From NCBI GenBank assembly GCA_015064585.1, contig SVRY01000003.1:1-44771 (forward strand): DNA of 44,771 bases, given 5' to 3'. This DNA is from Oscillospiraceae bacterium. GTDB taxonomy: Bacteria; Bacillota; Clostridia; Oscillospirales; CAG-272. Made by a program: the position numbers and the translations under genes. Shown piece after piece: positions 1 to 7,033 of the stretch; within the stretch, counting starts at the first letter, position 1, and each line of letters starts with the position of its first letter. Below the pieces are notes generated by a model. It was not told the DNA's origin and made no database searches. It saw only the letters and a program-made list of their open reading frames with translations.

Positions 1-2
1 AC

Positions 3-122
3 GATGCTTCGTTTCTGGTTAATTGTTTTGCAGGTATAATAGTTTTTTCTTTGCTTGTAGGTATTTATTTGGTTTCGGATATTGCCTTTTGGTTATTGGT
101 GCACAAAAATTGGTTGAAATAA
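3..122 (+). CDS. C-terminal end of a membrane protein (5' part outside window)
   Basis: An open frame enters from the left edge and ends at TAA 120-122, giving 39 residues. They are strongly hydrophobic (GIIVFSLLVGIYLVSD, then IAFWLLV) and end in a short basic tail, HKNWLK. This looks like the last transmembrane helix or helices of an integral membrane protein. The family cannot be told from so short a piece. It lies in the same direction as the gene starting at 292. The call rests on hydrophobic composition and the clean stop. Confidence 0.4.
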   Translation, partial: DASFLVNCFAGIIVFSLLVGIYLVSDIAFWLLVHKNWLK

Positions 123-189
123 TACTTCTTCACTTCAAATATAATTCCAAATTAATACATCTCTCAAATAATAGGGAGTGGTGACATAA

Positions 190-276
190 ATTGGACAAGC
201 CATCGTCTGCTATGGCGGCGGCATTCCGCTTTACGGAGCGCTTGATAAAATCTCAAAGAAATATAAAATATTTTGA
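190..276 (+). pseudogene. Short coding-like remnant
   Basis: This frame reads GQAIVCYGGGIPLYGALDKI and a basic tail before TGA at 274-276. It looks like the C-terminus of a small protein, but the codon at 187-189 is TAA and no ATG, GTG or TTG opens the frame, only ATT at 190. An AGGGAG stretch lies at about 170-175. It may be the tail of a decayed gene or chance. A competing frame from TTG 191 has less protein-like composition. Confidence 0.2.
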
Positions 277-291
277 TAAGTGGAGGTTTTT

Positions 292-693
292 ATGGAATTT
301 AAAGGTGATATTATCATTACCGATCCCTGCTACATCGTAAAGGACGACTGCGACTGGGGGGATTGTGAATACGGCGAGGCATTGGAAATGCTCGGAATCA
401 ATACTTATTTTACAACCGATGGCGGTGACTGCGTAGGCAATCTAATCGTCAATACCGATAATAAAGAAGTGTTGGGGGAATTCTGCTCTGATTCCTCAAT
501 GGTGTCCGTTATGCTGTTGGATGAAGTATTGGTATACAATCCGACCTGCCTAGACAATCTTGGAAGGCATTGTTATACCATTGTAAAAAGCTTTGAAGGT
601 ATGGTAGAAAGAATTGAGATCGATGACGATGAAGACCAGTATTGGGCACTTGTCGGAAAAGGTAATATCAATTTTCGCAGTGACTGTGAATAA
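292..693 (+). CDS. Hypothetical acidic protein with an N-terminal DPCYI motif
   Basis: The product is 133 residues, very acidic and cytosolic, with no signal peptide or membrane span. The N-terminus carries the sequence IITDPCYIVKDDCDWGD. A 'TDPCY' start is seen in uncharacterised phage and accessory proteins, but I cannot assign a function. The ATG at 292 is preferred over the in-frame GTG at 280 because GGAGG at 282-286 sits five bases before it. A bidirectional terminator follows at 740-775. The acidic tail (EIDDDEDQYW) and the remnants upstream suggest accessory rather than core DNA. Confidence 0.7.
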   Translation: MEFKGDIIITDPCYIVKDDCDWGDCEYGEALEMLGINTYFTTDGGDCVGNLIVNTDNKEVLGEFCSDSSMVSVMLLDEVLVYNPTCLDNLGRHCYTIVKSFEGMVERIEIDDDEDQYWALVGKGNINFRSDCE

Positions 694-739
694 CTTACAA
701 TACAAAATAAAACAAACAGCAGCACTTTCCACAAGATCG

Positions 740-775
740 AAAAAGGAGCCTACTATAACAAGTAAGCTCCTTTTT
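740..775. terminator. Bidirectional intrinsic terminator
   Basis: A perfect 10-bp stem, AAAAAGGAGC with GCTCCTTTTT, encloses a 16-base loop. The A and T flanks make it usable from either side. It separates the plus-strand gene ending at 693 from the minus-strand gene ending at 818. Confidence 0.85.
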
Positions 776-817
776 GAATTGTACAAGACAAATTGAATTG
801 AAATATGTGACAAGTAT

Positions 818-1354
818 TTAATCATAAGAATCCGATTCAATTCCATACATCCGCTTATGCTGTCTGTGATCTTTCCACCAAACAGAAAGCTGCAACAAAG
901 CAGTAATGTCCTCTCCTTCTCTTGGAGTTAACCGCAACTCACCTTCATGTATAACAGAGGCAAAGAACACGCTACCATCACTGCGATAGAAAGCAGGATC
1001 TTCAGGATTATGAAAGCCCCAACCGTCTAACCATTCAAATATACTGTCTGCATGGTTTTCCATCAGTTCTTTCAACTGCGGACACAATCTGTAAAATCTG
1101 TATCTCGATCTGGTATAGGGATATATATCAAAATATCTATGTTTATCAAACTTTATATCCGATACGGGAATGCGATACGGCTCCAATTCTTTTTCCAGAT
1201 CAATTTTTCCCGGATCATGTATATAAAACGACACCATATCGCAATATGAAAAACACAACCGTAATAATTCCTTGTATGCCTCGTCTTTTATATCGTATTC
1301 TTCATATATGTCATCACCGCATTTTGCATCATAAAAATAATACTCTTTTAACAT
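818..1354 (-). CDS. Hypothetical protein, 178 residues
   Basis: I do not recognise this family. The protein is soluble, rich in aromatic and charged residues, and has no signal peptide or membrane span. Visible landmarks are MLKEYYFYDAKCGDD at the start, a tryptophan-rich middle (FEWLDGWGFHNPEDPAFYRSDG) and a beta-like stretch SVFFASVIHEGELRLTP. The ATG at 1352-1354 is preceded on the minus strand by AAAGGTGA at good spacing. It lies 35 bp downstream of dus and may be read with it. An immunity-type or other small accessory protein is possible, but nothing in the sequence proves that. Confidence 0.65.
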   Translation of the reverse strand: MLKEYYFYDAKCGDDIYEEYDIKDEAYKELLRLCFSYCDMVSFYIHDPGKIDLEKELEPYRIPVSDIKFDKHRYFDIYPYTRSRYRFYRLCPQLKELMENHADSIFEWLDGWGFHNPEDPAFYRSDGSVFFASVIHEGELRLTPREGEDITALLQLSVWWKDHRQHKRMYGIESDSYD

Positions 1355-1389
1355 TTATTTTCACCTTTTTAGATATACGGTCTTATAAT

Positions 1390-2364
1390 TTATTGTTCCA
1401 AAACACCGTATAAAAGTTCTTCCAGCTCAGCAAGCGTGTACAAACGGTTCACCGCTTCCCTAATGCGCGGCGCGCCGCGAAAGCCTTTGAGATACCAAGC
1501 AATATGCTTTCTGGCTTCTAAAATGGCAATTTCCTCTCCCTTATCGGCAAGCATCCACTTGATCTGACGAAGCACCGTTTCCACAATCTCATGGGGGGTG
1601 ACAGGCATATCCTCTCTTCCTTCCATGCAGTTTTTGATGCTACGGAATATAAAAGGATTTCCTTCGGCACCTCTGCCGATCATGATGGCATCACAACCGG
1701 TTTCCTCATACATACGCATGGCATCCTCTGCACTCTCAATGCCGCCGTTTCCGATCACGGGCAGCGAAACCGCCTCTTTTACCATGCGGATATACTCCCA
1801 CCGCACAGGCGGGGCATACATTTGCACTCGGGTTCTTGCGTGCACGCAAAGCGCATCCGCACCGCCCGACTCGGCGGCTTTGGCAATTTCCACGCAGTTC
1901 ATGCGGTTTTCATCAATGCCGGCTCTGAATTTTACGGTAACGGGCAGGTGTGTGGCCTTTTTGACCGCAGATACGATCTTTTCCACCAGCATGGGATTTT
2001 CCATCAGAGCACTTCCCTCTCTATTGGAAACGATCTTTTTCACGGGACAACCCATGTTGATATCAATGGCTGGGGGGGTTACGTCGCTGACACAGTGGGC
2101 ATAGCTGTTATCCGACAGCATTTTTGCCGCCTCTGCCATGATCTCCGGCTCAGAGCCGAAAATTTGAATGGCTGTATCCTCTTCGCCAAAACGCAGTCTT
2201 GCCAGCTTTGCGGTCTTTTCGTCCTTGTAGTGCATGGCTTTTGCCGACACCATTTCGGAAACAAAGCCATCTGCCCCCATTTCGCGGCAGATACTGCGAA
2301 AGGCATAATCGGTCACCCCTGCCATGGGGGCAAGATATATTTTCCCTTTTATTTGATAGCTCAT
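1390..2364 (-). CDS. dus: tRNA-dihydrouridine synthase
   Basis: FMN-dependent enzyme that reduces uridine to dihydrouridine in the tRNA D-loop. The 324-residue product shows the TIM-barrel landmarks of the family: LAPMAGVTDYAFR at 11-23, NMGCPVKK with the catalytic cysteine at about 106, VKFRAG, HARTR, IGNGGI and IGRGAEGNPFIF. The frame stays open to 2538, but the ATG at 2362-2364 has a GGAG site just upstream, and the extension would run into rnpB. About eight residues (HCVSDVTPP) just before the cysteine motif look like a small insertion. In Clostridia this type is usually called DusB-like; the subtype is inferred. Confidence 0.95.
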   Translation of the reverse strand: MSYQIKGKIYLAPMAGVTDYAFRSICREMGADGFVSEMVSAKAMHYKDEKTAKLARLRFGEEDTAIQIFGSEPEIMAEAAKMLSDNSYAHCVSDVTPPAIDINMGCPVKKIVSNREGSALMENPMLVEKIVSAVKKATHLPVTVKFRAGIDENRMNCVEIAKAAESGGADALCVHARTRVQMYAPPVRWEYIRMVKEAVSLPVIGNGGIESAEDAMRMYEETGCDAIMIGRGAEGNPFIFRSIKNCMEGREDMPVTPHEIVETVLRQIKWMLADKGEEIAILEARKHIAWYLKGFRGAPRIREAVNRLYTLAELEELLYGVLEQ

Positions 2365-2403
2365 ATATACTCCAAACCAAAACCTGTATAAAAGTTTTTT
2401 GAT

Positions 2404-2430
2404 CCAAACTTTTTTTACAAAAAAGTTTGG
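2404..2430. repeat. Intergenic inverted repeat (CCAAACTTTTTT / AAAAAAGTTTGG)
   Basis: A perfect 12-bp inverted repeat with a loop of about 3 bases is followed by a GGGATGGGG tract and a CCCAT that could pair with it. It lies between dus and the rnpB terminator. I recall similar palindromes scattered between genes in related Clostridia, but only one copy is visible here. It could also act as a terminator in either direction. Confidence 0.5.
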
Positions 2431-2461
2431 TGAGGGATGGGGCAACGACCCATATAAACCA

Positions 2462-2490
2462 AAAATAAGGGTTGGCAGAGCCAACCCTTT
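2462..2490 (-). terminator. Intrinsic terminator of rnpB
   Basis: On the minus strand a 10-bp stem, AAGGGTTGGC with GCCAACCCTT, has a 3-base loop and is followed by ATTTTTGG. It sits about 10 bases after the 3' end of RNase P RNA, the expected position. Confidence 0.9.
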
Positions 2491-2499
2491 ATTTGGTGA

Positions 2500-2860
2500 A
2501 ATCGAATCTGTAAGCCGGGTTCTGTGTCCTGCGTTCATCTATCTGTGACGACACGTTACCGTGCCGCTCCATGGGTTGGTTACCATGTGCCACCCGCGAA
2601 AATGGGTCGGGCAGACCTGCTTTCGCTTTCGCATACGGTGTTGCTTCGGATAGGGTTTACATTTGCGCAAAGTCGCCAGTGCGCCGGTGAGCTCTTACCT
2701 CGCCTTTCCATCCTTACCCTTTCGGGCGGTCTATTTCTGTTGCACTTTCCCTGAAGTTGCCTTCGGCGGACGTTATCCGTTATCCTGCCCTGTGAAGCCC
2801 GGACTTTCCTCGCAGTAATACCTTTCGGCGACATACTGCGCGAACGCACGATTCGGTTCC
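2500..2860 (-). ncRNA. rnpB: RNase P RNA, bacterial class A
   Basis: Catalytic RNA of RNase P, which removes 5' leaders from pre-tRNAs. On the minus strand the conserved block GAGGAAAGTCCGGGCTTC (CR I) appears near the 5' end, followed by CAGGGCAGGATAACGG. The 3' end has AGAACCCGGCTTACAG. The ends GAATC and GATTC can close helix P1. The overall arrangement matches class A rather than the class B RNA of Bacillus. The gene has its own consensus promoter and terminator. The 5' end is placed about 7 bases after the -10 box, so both ends are accurate to about 10 bases. Confidence 0.93.
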
Positions 2861-2866
2861 GAAGGT

Positions 2867-2895
2867 ATTATAGAACATTTTTATCGGTTTGTCAA
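2867..2895 (-). promoter_or_regulatory. Promoter of rnpB
   Basis: A perfect consensus, TTGACA (2890-2895), 17 bp, TATAAT (2867-2872), reads on the minus strand. The -35 box overlaps the stop codon of ruvX, so rnpB is transcribed strongly and independently of the upstream genes. Confidence 0.92.
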
Positions 2896-3308
2896 CGGTT
2901 CGCATCCAGATAATTTTGCAAAATGATCTCTGCAGACAGGGTATCCACCACGTTTTTGCGTTTTTTTCCTCGGGTATTGGTTTCCGAAAGGATGGTATGT
3001 GCAATCATGGTAGTGCATCTTTCATCATACAAAATGACAGGTATATCGGTATAGCGGGCAAGCAATTCCTTGAACTGCGCTGCATTTTCGGCTCGGGGTC
3101 CGATACTGCCGTTCATGTTCACAGGATACCCGAGAATGATCTTAGTTGCCCCGTACTGCTTGACGTATTCCATTACCATTTCGGCAATTTTTTCTTTATC
3201 TGTCATGCGAACGGTACAAACACCGTTTGCCAGCATACCCAGTGGATCACTGACGGCAATACCTGTGCGCACGTCCCCAAGATCCACCGCCAAAATTCTA
3301 TCTTTCAT
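2892..3308 (-). CDS. ruvX: RuvX/YqgF Holliday junction resolvase-like nuclease
   Basis: RNase H-fold nuclease (YqgF, pre-16S rRNA nuclease / putative Holliday junction resolvase). The 138-residue product has the acidic first strand AVDLGDVRTGIAVSD (Asp at 9), the IILGYPVNMNGS segment, DERCTT, and VDTLSAEIILQNYL at the C-terminus. The length is typical. Its ATG overlaps the stop of the upstream hydrolase gene by four bases (ATGA), which suggests translational coupling. The exact cellular role of this family is debated; rRNA processing and recombination have both been proposed. Confidence 0.95.
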   Translation of the reverse strand: MKDRILAVDLGDVRTGIAVSDPLGMLANGVCTVRMTDKEKIAEMVMEYVKQYGATKIILGYPVNMNGSIGPRAENAAQFKELLARYTDIPVILYDERCTTMIAHTILSETNTRGKKRKNVVDTLSAEIILQNYLDANR

Positions 3309-4288
3309 TCGTTTTCCTCGTATCTGTCATAGGTGCGGGCGGCATAAACCCCTTCCGCAACTTTCAAAACAAACCCTGCCAGATCCGCAAATACAATTTC
3401 ACGGTCGGTTTCATGCAAGATATTGTGGCGGTCATTTTCATACAGCTTCATATCTAACATACACACTTCGGCATTTTCCAGCCCTTCGTATACTTCAGTT
3501 ACTCCCTGACCGAAATTTCCCACAGGATCGTCTTCTCCCGAAACAAGCAGAATCGGAAGTCCCAAAGGCACCTTGGTGTACCACGCGGGAGAATTTACCT
3601 CTTTATGGGTATGCAAAAGGCATCGGATCGCACCAATCGTAAAAATAAAATTACTTTTAGGATCGTTTGCGTACACTTGACGCATGGTTTCATCTTTGGT
3701 CAACCACCCATGCTCTCCTTCACCCGGGAAACGCTTATTGTAGTCGCCAAACATCAATTTATCCGCAAACGCACTGCGCTTTTTCTCTCCTCCGAACAGC
3801 GAAAGCAAGAAGAACAGACCGTTTGCCACGCCGATCAGTTTATTGGCACCGCCTGTACCGCAAATAACAGCCCCGTCAATGGTATCGGGATAGGTAACCA
3901 TATATTTGCGAACCACAAAAGATCCCATGCTATGACCAAACATCACAAGCGGTAAATGGGGATACTTTTTACGGATCACTTCGATCAGTTTTTTCTGGTT
4001 TTCCACAAGTATATCCAGCGTCTTTTCTTTTTTACCGAAATAACCGTACACAGGTGCTTTTGCATCAACCGAATCGCCGTGGCCAAGGTGGTCACAGCCA
4101 AAAACTGCAATTCCCTCCCCGCAAAGATATTCCGCAAACTCCGCATAACGCATTATGTGCTCGCTCATACCATGGCAGATAACCATGATCGCCCGCACTG
4201 AAACACCTTTGGGCATAAATTGATACCACGTCACATCGCAATGCTTATTTACAGAAGGAAATGTTCCTTTTGTCAATGCGTATCCCAT
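3305..4288 (-). CDS. Alpha/beta hydrolase, lysophospholipase/monoacylglycerol lipase type
   Basis: 327-residue soluble hydrolase of the serine aminopeptidase S33 / Hydrolase_4 group. It shows an HGMSEH oxyanion region at about 39-44, CDHLGHGDS, the nucleophile elbow GHSMG with Ser at about 120, an acidic residue in SGEDDPVG (about 252-257) and the catalytic His in DRHNILHE (about 288). The likely substrate is a lysolipid, monoacylglycerol or other short ester, but the sequence does not tell which. It starts one base after the PfkB-like gene and overlaps ruvX, so the three form an operon. It has no signal peptide. Confidence 0.88.
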   Translation of the reverse strand: MGYALTKGTFPSVNKHCDVTWYQFMPKGVSVRAIMVICHGMSEHIMRYAEFAEYLCGEGIAVFGCDHLGHGDSVDAKAPVYGYFGKKEKTLDILVENQKKLIEVIRKKYPHLPLVMFGHSMGSFVVRKYMVTYPDTIDGAVICGTGGANKLIGVANGLFFLLSLFGGEKKRSAFADKLMFGDYNKRFPGEGEHGWLTKDETMRQVYANDPKSNFIFTIGAIRCLLHTHKEVNSPAWYTKVPLGLPILLVSGEDDPVGNFGQGVTEVYEGLENAEVCMLDMKLYENDRHNILHETDREIVFADLAGFVLKVAEGVYAARTYDRYEENE

Positions 4289-4289
4289 A

Positions 4290-5237
4290 TTAAAATATCA
4301 GCCTTTCTCCCAAACGATTTTCACGAATAAATGTATTGATATCTTCTCTTGTGGGGTAGGTAGCAACGCCTCCCTTAGTCAGCAATACCGCCGTTTCCGC
4401 TGCCGCCGCATATTCAGCTGACAGCTTCAAATCGCCTGTGAACAGCCAGCGGGTAAACAGCGCCGCGTCATAATACTCTGTTGCACCTCTTGAATCCAAA
4501 GGAATAATATCATAGTTTGGCACGAAATAATAGTACTTATTGTCATGCACAAAAGTACCTTTATTTTCCATGCGGATCATAATAGAGGAAATCCCGCAAC
4601 TGCCCGCAATTTCTACACACAGTTTCATGCAACGCTCAACAGTGGTGGGCAAATAGCCGCCAAAACGCTCAGCGGAATTGGAATCTAACAGTAGAAGCGA
4701 TACCCCGCGCAGATCGTCCGGTTCGATATTCATGGCATGATTGCCGGTCAAAGAAAGGAAACACGGAATATTCATCGCAATACACCGCTCCAGCGATGCA
4801 CGCAGAAGCTCGGGATGACAGTCGGCGCAAACCGTTGCAGCATCGGGATACACGCCAAATGCCTGCTTGACTTCCAAGGCAGTCAGTTCACTGTTGGCAC
4901 CTTCATACTGAATTGCTGCCGTTTCCTCTTGTTCTGTTTTTAAATAGAACCGCGTGCCTGTCAAATGGCTTTCGCTCTTAAATATGTACTGAGGGAAATC
5001 CACTCTTTTTTGTAAGAACCGCTCGATCAAAGTGCCGTTAACATCCGCACCGATTTTGGTGCAGGCAATACTGGTGCCTCCTAGAGCGGTATAAGCGGAA
5101 GCTCTGGAAAGACAGCTTCCGTCGGGATAGCGGTACATATCAGAGCAGGTAATTTCCCGCTCGGGCGTAGGCAGACCATCCACACACAGATCCTGCGCAA
5201 AATAAGAGTTTCCGATGGTTAAAAATTTCATCTTCAT
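4290..5237 (-). CDS. PfkB-family carbohydrate kinase-like protein with altered catalytic motif
   Basis: 315-residue ribokinase-fold protein. The N-terminal half has the substrate-side strand and glycine motif ALGGTSIACTKIGADVNG (about 51-68). The C-terminal signature that normally reads D-T-x-G-A-G-D is here D-S-R-G-A-T-E (about 248-254), so the GAGD catalytic aspartate is replaced by glutamate and the second glycine by threonine. Activity may be reduced, changed or lost. The ATG at 5235-5237 has GAGGTG seven bases upstream; the frame is open to 5312 but that extension covers the promoter. It is the first gene of an operon with the hydrolase and ruvX. Substrate unknown. Confidence 0.82.
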   Translation of the reverse strand: MKMKFLTIGNSYFAQDLCVDGLPTPEREITCSDMYRYPDGSCLSRASAYTALGGTSIACTKIGADVNGTLIERFLQKRVDFPQYIFKSESHLTGTRFYLKTEQEETAAIQYEGANSELTALEVKQAFGVYPDAATVCADCHPELLRASLERCIAMNIPCFLSLTGNHAMNIEPDDLRGVSLLLLDSNSAERFGGYLPTTVERCMKLCVEIAGSCGISSIMIRMENKGTFVHDNKYYYFVPNYDIIPLDSRGATEYYDAALFTRWLFTGDLKLSAEYAAAAETAVLLTKGGVATYPTREDINTFIRENRLGERLIF

Positions 5238-5283
5238 ATAATCACACCTCAACAAAATCTTGTTCGTGATAATACATAGTATT

Positions 5284-5312
5284 ATTATACCATTATGATG
5301 ACGAAAATTCAA
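5284..5312 (-). promoter_or_regulatory. Promoter of the pfkB-like/hydrolase/ruvX operon
   Basis: TTGAAT (5307-5312), 17 bp, TATAAT (5284-5289) on the minus strand, about 40 bases before the first ATG. Confidence 0.8.
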
Positions 5313-5335
5313 GATTCAAGTCGAAAAAATATTTA

Positions 5336-5372
5336 ACAAAAAGGCTGTTGCCAAAAGTCAACAGCCTTTTAC
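5336..5372. terminator. Intrinsic terminator after the 108-residue gene
   Basis: A 12-bp stem, AAAAGGCTGTTG (5339-5350) with CAACAGCCTTTT (5359-5370), flanked by A and T runs. On the minus strand it follows the gene ending at 5422 and insulates the next promoter at 5284-5312. Confidence 0.88.
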
Positions 5373-5421
5373 TGAAAACGATATATGCTGTTTTGCAAGC
5401 CAATATTCATGCAACCTAAAA

Positions 5422-5748
5422 TCACTTGCCGTGAACATTGCGCAAACGATCCAATTGGATAAGTCCTGCCTGGAATGCATCGTACAGATTGTTTTTATCA
5501 AACTGCTTAACGATTCTCTCGTATCCCAGGATAGAGGGATCGTTTTTGAGGATCTGTACAATAATTCGATCGGGCACCTCGACTTTTTTATCCCCCATTT
5601 GGATAGTTTTATTGGAAAGGATCAAAAGATACATCATATAATCATCTTCCATATCGCCGTAGCAGATCTGGTTGCCTTCACGCAAAAGCGGTTTTCCGCG
5701 AAACATCAGATATTTACCGCTAACAGTGCTTTCTATAATCTCAGCCAT
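5422..5748 (-). CDS. Small conserved-looking hypothetical protein, 108 residues
   Basis: I do not recognise a named family. The protein is cytosolic, with a beta-like N-terminus (SGKYLMFRGKPLLREGNQICYGDME), a repeat of the theme in TIQMGDKKVEVPD, and a helical C-terminus. It is a single-gene unit: it has its own promoter (5786-5814), a strong ribosome binding site (GTGGAGGAAG before ATG 5746-5748) and its own terminator. Such tidy control suggests a real, well-expressed protein. Confidence 0.78.
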   Translation of the reverse strand: MAEIIESTVSGKYLMFRGKPLLREGNQICYGDMEDDYMMYLLILSNKTIQMGDKKVEVPDRIIVQILKNDPSILGYERIVKQFDKNNLYDAFQAGLIQLDRLRNVHGK

Positions 5749-5785
5749 AAAGCTTCCTCCACTTCTAAATCAAATCATATATATC

Positions 5786-5814
5786 AGTATACTATATTTT
5801 TTCAAATATTGCAA
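5786..5814 (-). promoter_or_regulatory. Promoter of the 108-residue gene
   Basis: TTGCAA (5809-5814), 17 bp, TATACT (5786-5791) on the minus strand, in the gap after tmcAL. Confidence 0.8.
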
Positions 5815-5822
5815 GCCCTTTT

Positions 5823-6914
5823 TTACTTTTTCACATAAGGAGTTGCTTTTAAACTCCAATTGGCAGGTAAAATTTTGCTTGTGGTCAGTGAAAATAAAGA
5901 GTCAGCCCGTAAATTACGCTCAAATTGAGAGATAATTTCGGGAAAACGGGTATAATCGGCAGGTTTTGTAATAATCGGTATGGCGGATGTCTTTTTCATT
6001 TTGTGCAGCAGTGCCGCACCGTTCTGATTCATTGCCAAAACATTTGTAAAAGACGGCAGTACAAAATCCGTATCATCATACCCTATGACACCATGCAGAA
6101 TACTGCGTCGAATGCGCGCATCGGTACAATTTTTATCGGAAAGCTTTTGCATAAGGTCACGGTAATCCACGGCATTCAGTGCTGCATTTCGCAGTTCAGG
6201 ATCATTTCCGTTTCGCAAACTGTATAGCACCAACCGTTCAGCCCGCGCTAGTGTGGCAGGCGGGGTCAAAAAACAGGATTGAACCTCGCTTGGTATTACC
6301 GTATATTTTCCTTCTGCCATTTCTCTGCGCGCTCTTGTAGCAGAGCTGTCCGGTAAGCGAAGATGGGTAAGCGGTTCAATTTTACTGCCAAGCTCACAAA
6401 GTGCCTTGATATAAAAGACACCCAAAATATCATTGGCTCCTTTGGGAAAGTTCTCCCCGTACATCTGAAAATAGCACTGCTCTACCAAACGTGGATACGA
6501 AATATCTTTCTGTGTTCTTCTCATTTCACAAAGACGGTCTTCAAATGCACTGTCTGCACGCCTTTTGGCATGCATCGCAAGCGAGCCGATATTCCCGCTT
6601 TCCGAGCCAAACACCAAATGATCAACAATACAAAGGCGGTCTAAAATGGAAACGGCAGAAAGCGCGAACTGCTCGGCAACCAGAGAGGAATACGGATACG
6701 GAAGCTCCAAAACAAGATCCGAACCCATTTCAATTGCAGCCATCGCCCGATGATATTTGGAAGCAACAGCGACATCTCCCCGTTGTACGGTGCTGCCGCT
6801 CATCAGAGAGAGAATGATCGTATCTTCGCCAAGCATCTTTCTTATCTCATTTATCTGATAAGAATGTCCTATATGAAACGGATTATATTCGCAAATAATC
6901 GCCGCTATCAACAA
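5823..6914 (-). CDS. tmcAL: tRNA(Met) cytidine acetate ligase (TmcAL, YlbM family)
   Basis: ATP-dependent enzyme that acetylates the wobble cytidine of elongator tRNA-Met using acetate. The 363-residue product shows the nucleotidyltransferase-like start IICEYNPFHIGHSYQI with the HxGH motif at about 15-18, then MSGSTVQRGD, LELPYPYSS and FGSESGN, as in the family. It starts with TTG at 6912-6914, preceded by GAGGAGGGAG on the minus strand. It is divergent from ackA; acetate kinase acts on the same small molecule, acetate, although the pairing may be chance. Confidence 0.93.
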   Translation of the reverse strand: MLIAAIICEYNPFHIGHSYQINEIRKMLGEDTIILSLMSGSTVQRGDVAVASKYHRAMAAIEMGSDLVLELPYPYSSLVAEQFALSAVSILDRLCIVDHLVFGSESGNIGSLAMHAKRRADSAFEDRLCEMRRTQKDISYPRLVEQCYFQMYGENFPKGANDILGVFYIKALCELGSKIEPLTHLRLPDSSATRARREMAEGKYTVIPSEVQSCFLTPPATLARAERLVLYSLRNGNDPELRNAALNAVDYRDLMQKLSDKNCTDARIRRSILHGVIGYDDTDFVLPSFTNVLAMNQNGAALLHKMKKTSAIPIITKPADYTRFPEIISQFERNLRADSLFSLTTSKILPANWSLKATPYVKK

Positions 6915-6949
6915 AATACTCCCTCCTCAAAAATTTTTTCCAAAAACTC

Positions 6950-6978
6950 TTGTTTTTTGGAAACAAGTGTATTATAAT
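6950..6978 (+). promoter_or_regulatory. Promoter of ackA
   Basis: TTGTTT (6950-6955), 17 bp, TATAAT (6973-6978), about 55 bases before the ackA start. Confidence 0.78.
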
Positions 6979-7033
6979 GATAAAAGTATTGTATCACATT
7001 AAACGGAATTTGTAAATACATCGGAGGATTTTT

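Noticed and set aside
1591-2391. A 266-codon plus-strand frame opposite dus
   Set aside because: It is a shadow of the dus codons on the other strand and has no ribosome binding site; dus has clear family motifs.
2524-2849. Open frames on both strands inside 2524-2849
   Set aside because: The stretch is RNase P RNA; the frames have no ribosome binding sites and follow RNA helices.
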